A stretch of 64,000 bases of DNA from Ohtaekwangia sp966211525 (GCA_966211525.1 CBIHOZ010000012.1:1-64000); one strand, 5' to 3'; positions 45,601 to 53,399 are shown, counted from the stretch's first letter. Translations and numbers: made by a program. Notes: generated from the sequence alone by a model not told the origin.

Positions 45601-46964
45601 TAGGTGTCCTTAGCAGGATTATATACCGTCAGACCATCGGACCATGTTCCGATCCAGAAATTACCGTGACTGTCTTCGTGCACATTCAGTACGTAGTTAC
45701 CGCATATACTGGCTGGATTATTCGGATCGTGCAGAAAGTGCTTAAAGGTTCCGGTTTCACGATCGAACCGGTTAACACCACCGCCATCTGTACCAATCCA
45801 TATATTCTTTTGTGAATCTTCAAATATGTGAAGCACCTTGTTGTTACTGAGACTTGCCGGTGACGATGTATGGCGATAGTGCGTAAACCTCGATCCATCT
45901 CTGCTTAACAGATTTATACCTCCCGAAAATGTACCTACCCACATGTTTCCCTTACGATCTTTGTATATAGACCAAACGGAATTAATGCTCAGGCTTGCGG
46001 GGTCGATATCATCGTGACGATAGGTATATATTTCACTGGTATGCTGATCCAATACACTCAGGCCGCCATTTTCGGTGCCGATCCAGAGATCACCATCAAA
46101 TGATTCGTTAATAGCCATAACAAAATCATTCGCCAGCCCATGCGAAATTCCATAATGCTCAAAATCTTTTGTAACCGGATTGAATTTATTGAGGCCTGCG
46201 CCCCATATACCGAACCATAACTGATGACGGCTGTCTTCAAAGACCACTTTTGCATTGTCGCCACTGAGCGACCGCGGATTTTTTTCGTCATGCTTAAAGC
46301 GAGTGAATGCTTTCGTATTGCGATCAAAGACACTGATGCCTCCCCGCGTTGCAACCCATACGTTGTGGGCATGGTCTTCAAAAATGTGTGTAATGGCATT
46401 GCTGCTTAAACTGGCAGCGTTGTTTTTGTTATAAGTATAGTGTATAAACGAATTATCCTTTTCATTGTATACATCTACACCATTGTTATCCGTACCAATC
46501 CACAGCAGGCCTTCGTGATCGAGCATCACCGTTGTTACTTCATCACCGGAAATTGAATTTACATTTCCCGGATCATTCTTATAGTGTGTAAAATTTTCTT
46601 TATCGCGGTTAAACCGGCTTACGCCTCCCCCGGAAGTTGCAATCCACAAATCACCTTTCTTGTCTTCAATGATTGCCTGGATAAAGTTACCACTGATAGA
46701 GTTCGGATCTTTTGGATTATTGCGATAGACCGTAAATGTATAGCCATCATATTTATTCAAACCATCGCTGGTACCGAACCACATAAAACCGCGGCTGTCT
46801 TCAAGTATACAGACGGTATTGCTATGCGAAAGTCCGTCACGTTTACCAATGTGGCGAAAGCTCAAATTTTTATTTTGGGCAAAAGAAGTCAGCGTCAGCA
46901 TCATGCTTAACACGATGCAGCCTATATATATACCTGCACGATAGTTCAGTGTTCTGCGGAGCAT
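42675..46964 (-). CDS. Giant hybrid kinase: propeller-YYY-TM-HisKA-HATPase-REC-REC (paralogue)
   Basis: A 1429-residue paralogue of the kinase at 34942 with the same domain order: signal peptide (IYIGCIVLSMMLTLTSFAQ), two propellers, Y_Y_Y domain, membrane helix (WRTWWFMTSAVLLVIGSIFLGY) and coiled coil. HisKA has acceptor His921 (ATMSHEIRTPMNGVLG), followed by HATPase_c and two receivers with intact Asp (ITDMQMPDVDG and LMDVQMPEMDG). It has no DNA-binding domain. Its ATG follows the stop of the upstream hybrid kinase with no gap (TAA ATG), so it ends an operon that starts with an Hpt gene at 50317. Ligand unknown; propellers of this type commonly sense polysaccharide fragments. Confidence 0.92.
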   Translation of the reverse strand: MLRRTLNYRAGIYIGCIVLSMMLTLTSFAQNKNLSFRHIGKRDGLSHSNTVCILEDSRGFMWFGTSDGLNKYDGYTFTVYRNNPKDPNSISGNFIQAIIEDKKGDLWIATSGGGVSRFNRDKENFTHYKNDPGNVNSISGDEVTTVMLDHEGLLWIGTDNNGVDVYNEKDNSFIHYTYNKNNAASLSSNAITHIFEDHAHNVWVATRGGISVFDRNTKAFTRFKHDEKNPRSLSGDNAKVVFEDSRHQLWFGIWGAGLNKFNPVTKDFEHYGISHGLANDFVMAINESFDGDLWIGTENGGLSVLDQHTSEIYTYRHDDIDPASLSINSVWSIYKDRKGNMWVGTFSGGINLLSRDGSRFTHYRHTSSPASLSNNKVLHIFEDSQKNIWIGTDGGGVNRFDRETGTFKHFLHDPNNPASICGNYVLNVHEDSHGNFWIGTWSDGLTVYNPAKDTYTHYKVNPQDSTSINCNNAWAFLEDSRKNIWIGTFYGGLNLFNPKDNSFTHFVHDDNDPNSISGNKVYLVFEDSKGRLWVGTQGNGLNLFDPVTKKFTAFLHKDGVNSISNNAVNQMYEDKKGNFWIGTMSGLNYFDMETKKFKVYRTTDGLPSDAIYGILEDAKGNLWLGTNNGLSKFNPASGTFKNFGIADGLRCTEFKQSAFLKGSNGAMYFGGEEGFIEFFPDSIKSENYQVPIVLTGFQLFNAPVSIADSANNSPLLKSITETDGITLSYDASVISFEFASLNYISNERKVYSYMLEGFDKEWSIERDIRSVTYTNLDPGQYIFKVRGRDSEGNWTTDTLQLNLTITPPFWRTWWFMTSAVLLVIGSIFLGYRARMRSMQKLQEALEKEVNERTAEAIERKEILEAQTEDMQTLNEQLQEQTKFLQSINEEIHLQREEAEAARNEAERANQAKSIFLATMSHEIRTPMNGVLGMASLLAETKLTPEQQEYTNTIRGSGEALLTVINDILDFSKIESGNLELDSHTFSLRQCIEDVMDVFAGKAAQKGLDLLYYIDPLIPDQVISDSHRLRQILINLIGNAMKFTHQGEIYIGVDLLSNTDDKLELSFHVRDTGIGIPSDKLSRLFKAFSQVDSSTTRKYGGTGLGLVISQRLVELMGGTIGVESEPGIGTTFTFTLNGTVSHEPQANIPVPVEGEHAGKRVLLVDDNATNLAILKSQMEQWKMIPVLASSGKEAQAILSSGNRFDLVITDMQMPDVDGVQLTQILKKNYTDLPVILLSSVGDENKKQYTELFAVVLNKPVRQHALYRAIQTALEPVQKVSVAEDAAPKQLLSEEFAKRYPLRILIAEDNPVNQKLTTRILSKLGYNDVEVANNGLEALEKFDDDFYDVILMDVQMPEMDGLEATRMIRLKRYHQPVIISMTANAMQGDREECMKAGMDDYVSKPVKLEALVAVLEKWALHMQSNQGSITI

Positions 46965-48737
46965 TTATTGTTTAACTTTTACCTGTACAGCCCACTTCTC
47001 TAATATAATTACCAGCTCTTCCAGGTTTACCGGTTTGCTGATATAGTCATCCATTCCGTTCTTTAAACATTCTTCACGGTCACCCTGCATCGCATTGGCC
47101 GTCATGGCAATAATTACCGGCTGATTTTCCAGACACACGCGAATCATGCGGGTTGCTTCCAGACCGTCCATCTCCGGCATCTGCACATCCATCAGAATCA
47201 GATCGTAATTGCGTTTACTTACTTCTTCCAATACTTCTTTACCGTTCTCTGCTATATCCGGATCGTATCCGAGTTTACCAAGTATACGCATCGCCAGCTT
47301 TTGATTCATGCGGTTATCTTCAGCGATGAGTATGCGCAATGGATACTTCTTCGAAAAGTCTGTTGTTAATTTAGGTTTGGCAGGAGCTACGTCTACTGCC
47401 GATACATCTCCTCTGTTCAGCAATGCGCTGAGCATGTGCTGACTCAATATACTATGGCGTATAGGTTTAATCACTACGGAACTGAATAGCTCGGGGTATT
47501 TCTTGCTGCTCTCATCACCAATGGTACTCATGAGTATAATCGGCAACAACGGATGTTTCTTGCGTATCGCGAGAGACAATTCCATACCATTCATTTCCGG
47601 CATTTGCATTTCCGCCAGCACTAAATCTATACCGGTACCATGCGAAAGTATCTCCAACGCCTGTGCGCCTGAATCGGCAATGATCGGCACCAGTTTCCAA
47701 TATGAAATTTCTTCTTTCAAAACATTGCGCAGCGTTGCGTTATCTTCTACAACGAGTACACGCTTGCCTTCCAAACCTACCATATCCGGATTGCTGCGTA
47801 ATGTATGTGTGCCGGTATTAACAGGTACATTGAACTTTACAACGGTGCCTTCATTTACCCAGCTCTCAATGCTGAACGCTCCACCCATAACGCCTATAAG
47901 ACGGTTACTCAGGAATAGTCCTATACCAGACTGCTGTGCACCTGACTGTGTGATGGTATTACTGAGGAAACGTAATTCATCTGCTGCTATACCTATACCG
48001 GAGTCGCGTACTTCAAAGCCAAGGTCCATTACGCCATTGGGTTCTTCGTTACGCACCCATACTTCTACAAATATTTCTCCCTGCTTGGTAAACTTCACCG
48101 AGTTCTCAATCAGGTTCGTAAGCACCTGGCGAAGTCGTATATTATCGCCAATGATCTGGGAAGGTATACGGTGATCTACCTGGTATATTAACTCTATGTC
48201 TTTCTGCGCAGCCTGTCCTGCGAAAATATAAAACACCTCTTCGATAGCGTTGCGAAGATCGAAATCGTTTTGCTCAAGATCTGCAGCACTGGAATCTACT
48301 TTTGCAAAGGACAATACATCGCTCAACAATATATCATTGATAACCGTAAGCAAACTCTCACTACAGTTACGAATGGTATCGTTAAAATCTTTCTGTTCGT
48401 TGGTAAGTTGTGTCTCTGATAATAACGTAACCATTCCCATAACACCGTTCATAGGTGTGCGGATCTCGTGGTTTATGCGACTCAGCAGATTTTTCTTTTT
48501 CTTTTCAACCTCTGCTTTATCCTCCAATGCTTTTTGTTCGCGTTTGCCTGCATATAGCAGCAGCTCCGATTTTTCATTCACCATCCGTTTCAACTCAAAC
48601 TTCTCGTGCTTGAGACGGTTTATCTTTATCCAGAACACAATCAGTAAAACGCCAAGCAACGCAGTAATGACAAGAATTTCCATCCATCCGAATGAAATCA
48701 TAAACATTGTCGTAGCTGCTGCAAAAAGAGATGTCAT
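46965..48737 (-). CDS. Membrane hybrid kinase with two receivers, first one degenerate
   Basis: About 590 residues. One N-terminal membrane helix (EILVITALLGVLLIVFWI), HisKA (INHEIRTPMNGVMGMVTLL), HATPase_c and two receivers follow. REC1 has Glu in place of the phospho-acceptor Asp (LVLAEMQMPEMNG, Glu376, codon at 47610-47612), which in other receivers can mimic the phosphorylated form. REC2 is canonical (LMDVQMPEMDG). The kinase core resembles the giant kinases on both sides but has no sensor, so it may act as a paired subunit of the 42675 product. The frame opens at TTG 48746; ATG at 48737 is preferred. It follows the outer-membrane-like gene by a few bases. Confidence 0.88.
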   Translation of the reverse strand: MTSLFAAATTMFMISFGWMEILVITALLGVLLIVFWIKINRLKHEKFELKRMVNEKSELLLYAGKREQKALEDKAEVEKKKKNLLSRINHEIRTPMNGVMGMVTLLSETQLTNEQKDFNDTIRNCSESLLTVINDILLSDVLSFAKVDSSAADLEQNDFDLRNAIEEVFYIFAGQAAQKDIELIYQVDHRIPSQIIGDNIRLRQVLTNLIENSVKFTKQGEIFVEVWVRNEEPNGVMDLGFEVRDSGIGIAADELRFLSNTITQSGAQQSGIGLFLSNRLIGVMGGAFSIESWVNEGTVVKFNVPVNTGTHTLRSNPDMVGLEGKRVLVVEDNATLRNVLKEEISYWKLVPIIADSGAQALEILSHGTGIDLVLAEMQMPEMNGMELSLAIRKKHPLLPIILMSTIGDESSKKYPELFSSVVIKPIRHSILSQHMLSALLNRGDVSAVDVAPAKPKLTTDFSKKYPLRILIAEDNRMNQKLAMRILGKLGYDPDIAENGKEVLEEVSKRNYDLILMDVQMPEMDGLEATRMIRVCLENQPVIIAMTANAMQGDREECLKNGMDDYISKPVNLEELVIILEKWAVQVKVKQ

Positions 48738-48749
48738 ATCTATCAACTA

Positions 48750-49376
48750 TTAGGGGGTCTTTTTTGATGTCTCAATTCCAAGGTTTATACCCAGCACAAA
48801 GTACCGGCTATTATCAAAGGTGTTGAAGCTATATATCGGTATACTCCATCTTCCAAATTCAAAACCAATGACAGCACCGTGCTCAAACAATGCCGTGTTT
48901 GCGTGAAGCATCTGTGTATGCTGCAGGCTCAGGCCGAGGTAAAACCACGATGATACTTCATAGCCAACTTCCGACCAGCTGAAGAAAAAGTCATTCGCCG
49001 GATCGTGTGTTGAAAAAGTATACTGCGATTGTGATGAGAAGAATAATTTCTTCAGTTCTACCGTAGTATTTAATCCGGCAGAACCGCCATCAAAATCACC
49101 GGCAACGGCACCCACTATCGGGGTCAAGGTATACATCAGTCGTTTACGTTCACCGGAAAATTTCTTCCCGGCATATAACGAAAATGTATTCTTCTCTTCG
49201 TAGTTATAGCGTGCTTCCGTATACCAGCTATCGCCAGTCTCAAAACTGACAATGGGTACAAATTCCACCGGCTGCTTTCCCTGCACGTAGTAATACTGTT
49301 CAACACCGGCCTGTCCAAATACAGTGGTGCTGCACAACGCTATATATGCCGATATGAAAATGATTTTACTTTTCAT
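48750..49376 (-). CDS. Predicted outer-membrane beta-barrel protein, function unknown
   Basis: A 208-residue protein with a signal peptide (KIIFISAYIALCSTTVFGQ). Alternating amphipathic strands rich in Tyr/Phe/Trp follow (SWYTEARYNYEEKNTFSLYAGKKF, then FFFSWSEVGYEVSSWFYLGLSL), as in small barrels. No family is recognised. The start overlaps the end of the membrane-protein gene by 11 bases, and the hybrid kinase follows closely, so it is part of the phosphorelay operon. It could be an outer-membrane sensor or anchor for the kinases; this is inference from context. Confidence 0.78.
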   Translation of the reverse strand: MKSKIIFISAYIALCSTTVFGQAGVEQYYYVQGKQPVEFVPIVSFETGDSWYTEARYNYEEKNTFSLYAGKKFSGERKRLMYTLTPIVGAVAGDFDGGSAGLNTTVELKKLFFSSQSQYTFSTHDPANDFFFSWSEVGYEVSSWFYLGLSLQHTQMLHANTALFEHGAVIGFEFGRWSIPIYSFNTFDNSRYFVLGINLGIETSKKTP

Positions 49377-49917
49377 TTTCGATGATGATTAGTTCTGCTG
49401 TGGCCAGTTTATTGAGGATAGATATATCTTTCAGGTGCGGATTCCAGTAAAACAACAACAGGTCGATCGGTCTCCACAAAAGCACCCAGCTGAAAATATC
49501 AAGACTGTTTCCGAACGCGGTGTGGAAACGGTTATGTTCATCGAGAAACATCGGTACAAATCCCTGGCAGATCAATACCATGAAAAGACTGATGCCCAGC
49601 AATATCCAGCTTCTGTTTTTAAATCTTTTAAATTCCTTCTCGCGCATTTCCTTCTTCATCTGGTAATGCGTGCGTATAGCATACATCAGCGGCTGCGCGT
49701 ATTGTTTATCGATTTCACTAATACACTTGAATTTGTAGAATACCGCAGAGTATCGTTTTGCTGAAATGACAGATGTCCTGATATACTCTTCCAGCTGGTG
49801 GCTGAGTTGTCGCTTATAGATCGGGGCGGGATCGTGACTATTAAAGTAATTGTTAATGGTTTGCCGATCTACCGTCAGGAAGATATCTATTTTATCGGAT
49901 GCAGCAGACTCGTCCAT
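49366..49917 (-). CDS. Inner-membrane protein of unknown function
   Basis: A 183-residue protein with a helical soluble N terminus (residues 1-95) and two hydrophobic segments (WILLGISLFMVLICQGFVPMF and SLDIFSWVLLWRPIDLLLFY). It ends with a short acidic tail. No family is recognised; proteins of this general shape occur in Bacteroidota as hypothetical proteins. It overlaps the outer-membrane-like gene by 11 bases and lies 55 bases after the Hpt gene, so it is probably co-transcribed with both. Confidence 0.8.
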   Translation of the reverse strand: MDESAASDKIDIFLTVDRQTINNYFNSHDPAPIYKRQLSHQLEEYIRTSVISAKRYSAVFYKFKCISEIDKQYAQPLMYAIRTHYQMKKEMREKEFKRFKNRSWILLGISLFMVLICQGFVPMFLDEHNRFHTAFGNSLDIFSWVLLWRPIDLLLFYWNPHLKDISILNKLATAELIIIENEK

Positions 49918-49972
49918 GTCTATATATATACTATAAAACTGTATTTACTGAAGTGTAAAGGAACTCTGGTGT

Positions 49973-50317
49973 TTACTTGCTGTTATGCAGACTGATTATA
50001 ATCTCTGCACAGATTCTGTCGAGGTCCTGCGCCTGATCGATATTGGTGATATCCGCTTTTAACTGCTGCACGATGTCAAGCAGTTCGCGATCTTCCAGCA
50101 TATCGAGTGTAGCTTTTATTTTATGGCAAACGCGCTGAAAGAGTACAACGTCTTTCTGTTTGGTAGCTTCACCGAGCACTTGCTGCATCTCCTGAAGGTT
50201 ATCGATCATCAGGTCGGTTATCTCTTTTTTGAATTCAGGATCTCCGTCTGTGTATGCATCGAAATCGATAAAAAGGGGTCTTCGGGCTGAATCGGTTGAA
50301 GTTCTGAAGGTCCTCAT
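49973..50317 (-). CDS. Hpt-domain phosphotransfer protein
   Basis: A 114-residue Hpt protein. The acceptor is His65 in RVCHKIKATLDML, which matches the H-x-(I/L)-K core. The flanking helices (EITDLMIDNLQEMQQVLGEA and DIVQQLKADITNIDQ) complete the four-helix bundle. It heads the operon containing two hybrid kinases with C-terminal receivers, which are its natural donors. Neither kinase has a DNA-binding output, so this protein is the predicted outlet of the relay. ATG at 50317 lies about 18 bases after the predicted transcription start. Confidence 0.82.
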   Translation of the reverse strand: MRTFRTSTDSARRPLFIDFDAYTDGDPEFKKEITDLMIDNLQEMQQVLGEATKQKDVVLFQRVCHKIKATLDMLEDRELLDIVQQLKADITNIDQAQDLDRICAEIIISLHNSK

Positions 50318-50757
50318 ATACAGTATGTGTTATGTTGAGGCAAAGATGCCGGGTCTGAGGCCGGTATAAATCAGGAGAAAACTGATTTTAAAAAATCAGG
50401 ACAAACGGGCAAATAAGCGGATTGATGATCCTTTTAAAGAGATGATTTGAGCTCCCGGGAGGGTAATTGCAGCATACAAGCCAGCCACGTTCGGAGCTAT
50501 GAGGCTACGGGCTTCTTACCAGGGTTAATAATATAGCAGGAAAGCCGTTTTTTTCAACAGCCTCCACGTTTACAACGGAAAAATAGACTCCAGGCCTGAC
50601 AGTGAAACTATCAGATATTGTCTGAGGAAAGCGTCAGGAAATCCCTGATGTCCTGCGGACTGCCCTTAGAATGGTAATCAGGGAAGAGAAAGTTGATGCT
50701 CCGTGAACACCGTGCAGATCGCGCGAATGTTGTGTGGCTGCATCGTCTGTGACAGAC
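50318..50757. other. Intergenic region upstream of the phosphorelay operon
   Basis: About 440 bases without a credible gene. The part next to the Hpt gene contains the AATCAG-type promoter (50341-50389) preceded by a further CCTGATTTT half-site pair. The rest up to the small gene at 50758 shows no clear structure. Confidence 0.5.
50341..50389 (-). promoter_or_regulatory. Shared-type promoter (site 5, Hpt/hybrid-kinase operon)
   Basis: The inverted repeat AATCAG-N7-CTGATT at 50369-50387 has perfect arms. An additional inverted half-pair, CTGATTTTAAAAAATCAG at 50382-50399, extends it upstream on the minus strand. TTTG of the -7 element (CATCTTTG) is at 50344-50341, spacing as in the other copies. 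Confidence 0.7.
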
Positions 50758-50925
50758 TTAAGATTCCTTTACGGGCTCCATGTTTTTCAGTCGTTCCTTC
50801 TCAACGGTTATGATGCTTTGGCCCATGATGATGCTGTAAACAGTTTTAGCTTTGTTGATGGCTTTAACAACGGACACAGGTGTTTTACCGTCCAGCAGAT
50901 ACTGACGGCCATTTTCGATTTCCAT
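50758..50925 (-). CDS. Small 55-residue protein, function unknown
   Basis: A clean 55-codon frame from ATG at 50925 to TAA at 50758-50760. The protein begins MEIENGRQYLLDGKTPVSVV and ends NMEPVKES, and it has a balanced helix/strand composition with no membrane segment. Codon use is like that of the neighbours. It lies 48 bases after the gene at 50974 on the same strand. No family is recognised. Confidence 0.6.
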   Translation of the reverse strand: MEIENGRQYLLDGKTPVSVVKAINKAKTVYSIIMGQSIITVEKERLKNMEPVKES

Positions 50926-50973
50926 ATAATTTGTTTTTAAAAAGAATCATGCAGAAGATCTAGTCTTCTTTTT

Positions 50974-51321
50974 TCAATAGGTATATTTTTTAAAGAGCGC
51001 GTCTATCTCCTGAACAAAACGTTGCTGGTGCTGAGCCTGATTAATGATGGCAACATTGCCGGAGTCCTTTATCTCTTTGATGAGTGCAGCATAGTGCACC
51101 AGGTCTACGGGAGCAGACCAGAGTTCTTTCAGATCGCGTTTCAGAAATTCATATTTTATAGCACTTACTTTTTCAAGACCATAGTGTTCTGAAAAGTAGG
51201 TGCCGATAGCTTCATCTCCCTGGTAAAATTCTATTAGTGTGTTACGGGTTTGCCGAATGAGTTCGATAATCTTCTCCGTTGATAACCTCGACACCTCAAC
51301 CTCTGCCGGTATGTTTGACAT
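50974..51321 (-). CDS. Helical protein of unknown function
   Basis: About 115 residues, mostly helical and charged (STEKIIELIRQTRNTLIEFYQ, KYEFLKRDLKELW, FVQEIDALFKKYTY). The longer frame begins at a TTG (51333), but ATG at 51321 is preferred. The fold could be a small helical bundle of the Hpt or adaptor kind, although no His motif of Hpt type is present. It lies between the phosphorelay operon and the chemotaxis operon. Confidence 0.65.
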   Translation of the reverse strand: MSNIPAEVEVSRLSTEKIIELIRQTRNTLIEFYQGDEAIGTYFSEHYGLEKVSAIKYEFLKRDLKELWSAPVDLVHYAALIKEIKDSGNVAIINQAQHQQRFVQEIDALFKKYTY

Positions 51322-51329
51322 AAGACGAA

Positions 51330-51605
51330 TCAATGTTCAATGATACTACAAAAAGATTTCAACAACATAATTTTCTTGCCTTGCAAATTCAGAAAATCCT
51401 CGTTGTTTCTCAACTCCTTGTCTATTACAAGGAAAGAATTAAAAAAATTCATCCACCCTTCCCGGTGGCTTTCAAAAAAAAGTGCCGCTAGTATTTTTTT
51501 ACCAGTCATTTCATGGTAAAATTTTACTACTCCCAAACTATACATTCTGTTGTGTATTTGTAGTATTACATCCATCCAAACACCTGTTATAATTTCATAC
51601 CCCAT
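51330..51605 (-). CDS. Possible small protein, doubtful
   Basis: A 91-codon AT-rich frame whose ATG (51605) shares a CATG palindrome with the ATG of the opposite-strand gene at 51604. An internal ATG would give about 71 residues (starting MYSLGVVKFYHE). It ends nine bases before the next gene on the same strand, which favours an operon, but the base composition is weak for coding. Kept only as a possibility. Confidence 0.3.
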   Translation of the reverse strand: MGYEIITGVWMDVILQIHNRMYSLGVVKFYHEMTGKKILAALFFESHREGWMNFFNSFLVIDKELRNNEDFLNLQGKKIMLLKSFCSIIEH

Positions 51606-51831
51606 GGAGTTTAATACCGAAGCTCATTTGAAGATACGATACCAGAAACACCTGTATGTTGTTTTCTTTGATGAACACCCGGACGTTCTTACCTGCGATA
51701 ACTGTACGAAGATAGTGCTACATCCGATCTGGAAAGACTGGATCGTGCGCATCACCAGCCCATCCGTACGACAGCTGATGACCGTGACCAAGGCCGATTG
51801 TATCTTCGAAAAAAGTGATGCACTTCAATAA
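51604..51831 (+). CDS. Small 75-residue protein, function unknown
   Basis: A 75-residue frame beginning MEFNTEAHLKIRYQKHLYVV, with a DVLTCDNCTKIVLHP segment whose CxxC could bind metal or form a disulfide. Its composition is normal for a soluble protein. It is the only plus-strand gene between the giant kinase region and the PadR gene, and converges with cheR. No family is recognised. Confidence 0.55.
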   Translation: MEFNTEAHLKIRYQKHLYVVFFDEHPDVLTCDNCTKIVLHPIWKDWIVRITSPSVRQLMTVTKADCIFEKSDALQ

Positions 51832-51869
51832 GCTATATAGTTTTCCGGGAAGCATGCTGCACGATGATG

Positions 51870-52715
51870 TTATCGCTTTATAAATATTTTTGCTTCTATA
51901 TCGAGCACACCAAACTGGTGCGGGTCGATTAAAGGCATTACGGCATCGTAGAACCCGATCACAAGAAGTCCGCCGGGCTTCAGTGAGTCATGGAATTTCT
52001 TCAGTAGCTTAAGCTTCGCTCCGCTATCGAAGTATATCATAACATTCCGGCAGAAAATTATATCCTGGTTTATCGGGAACACATCCGTGATCAGGTTGTG
52101 GTAGTCAAACGATACATGGCGTATCAGGTTGCTGTTCATTTGGAACAATCCATCCCCCGTTGAGGAGTATTTTTTCAGCGAGCTGAACGGATTGAACTCT
52201 TTATAGTTCTGTTCATACTCCGAAAACTTCTGCGCATGGTAGCCACCCCGTTGTGCGTGGTCAATAGCCTGCCGGCTGATGTCTGTGGCCCATGCTATAA
52301 CCCGCTTATCAAATTTTGACTCTTGTAGTACGATGCCGAAGGTATAGATCTCTTCACCGGAAGAACAGCCTGCATGCCAAACTGCGAGGTCATCTCTCTT
52401 GGCAAAATAGTTGTTCAGCATCGACAACAGTTTTCGCCACAGTACAGGGTCGCGGAACATGGCCGTAAGCCCTACGCTGATCTCATCCATAAACGTATAG
52501 ATGAAAGCCCTGTCGCGCAATATCAACCGCCATAACGCATGCACCGAGTCTACGTTAAAAACTCCAAGCGCACGTATTACCCTTCGCTTCAATGACAACC
52601 TTTCGTAACAGGTAAAATCGATACCATGTCGTTGAAAAATAGCATTCGTTAACGACTGAAGTTCTTCGTCTGAAACCGTGATCGCATCCACGGGTTTACC
52701 GAGTATCTCACTCAT
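51870..52715 (-). CDS. cheR: CheR chemoreceptor glutamate methyltransferase
   Basis: A 281-residue SAM-dependent methyltransferase that methylates receptor glutamates. The N-terminal helical domain contains ERLSLKRRVIRAL, and the catalytic domain shows the SAM site WHAGCSSGEEIYTFGI and the family phrases INQDIIFCRNVMIYFD and SLKPGGLLVIGF. It is the last gene of the chemotaxis operon, separated from cheC by about 65 bases. Confidence 0.93.
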   Translation of the reverse strand: MSEILGKPVDAITVSDEELQSLTNAIFQRHGIDFTCYERLSLKRRVIRALGVFNVDSVHALWRLILRDRAFIYTFMDEISVGLTAMFRDPVLWRKLLSMLNNYFAKRDDLAVWHAGCSSGEEIYTFGIVLQESKFDKRVIAWATDISRQAIDHAQRGGYHAQKFSEYEQNYKEFNPFSSLKKYSSTGDGLFQMNSNLIRHVSFDYHNLITDVFPINQDIIFCRNVMIYFDSGAKLKLLKKFHDSLKPGGLLVIGFYDAVMPLIDPHQFGVLDIEAKIFIKR

Positions 52716-52781
52716 ACACTTCTTCTACTGCTTTTATCCCCGGTTTGATTTTTACTATATATCACCGCTAATATATATACG

Positions 52782-53399
52782 TCAGCAATGCACCGGTTTG
52801 GATTCTATCCGGTCAAAAATACCTTGATCAACAACCCAGACGAAGCATGGCTTCAGCTCCGGATATTTCTCGATGGTAAAATGTATAGCATTCACGTATA
52901 CCGATTCCGCTTCCTCGGCAAAATCATCATAGATCATGTTCCGGAGGTTGCATGAAAAAGGCTTGACCAGAATCGGAATATTGCCATACATATTCAGGCG
53001 CAACGCATTGGACAGTTTAGTGATCACCGAGGCGGAGAGAATGTTATCGAGTTCCTTTATAAATTCCTCCTTGAAATCCATTAACGCTTCCTCCGTTCCG
53101 TATACCCGTTGCGAGAGCTGATCGAACTCGCGAGAGTTCAGCAACAAATAACTTTTAGCACATACTTCACCAATCACATCGGTGGCTACCAGCAGATCTG
53201 CATCATATCCCTCGATCTCTTTCAGATCTACCGTTTCATCATCTCCGTCTACTGCATGCAGCCCGTGATGTGCTTTCACATAACTGATATCGGTGCCTAC
53301 AAATTTTGAAAACGAATGAGCCGCGTTTATATAGCCGCTCTCAAATGCTTCCAACACACGTACTCCAGATTCTGTTTTTAGTATATCCGGTATAATCAT
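52782..53399 (-). CDS. cheC: CheC-like CheY-P phosphatase
   Basis: A 205-residue protein of the CheC/CheX/FliY group. It carries one phosphatase signature, E-x2-N at Glu116-Asn119 within FIKELDNILSASVITKLSNAL, where CheC proteins often have two. An acidic N terminus and a C-terminal strand-rich half match the fold. CheC removes phosphate from CheY-P and can be stimulated by CheD, which is also present in this operon. It overlaps the end of cheA by four bases (ATGA). Confidence 0.75.
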   Translation of the reverse strand: MIIPDILKTESGVRVLEAFESGYINAAHSFSKFVGTDISYVKAHHGLHAVDGDDETVDLKEIEGYDADLLVATDVIGEVCAKSYLLLNSREFDQLSQRVYGTEEALMDFKEEFIKELDNILSASVITKLSNALRLNMYGNIPILVKPFSCNLRNMIYDDFAEEAESVYVNAIHFTIEKYPELKPCFVWVVDQGIFDRIESKPVHC

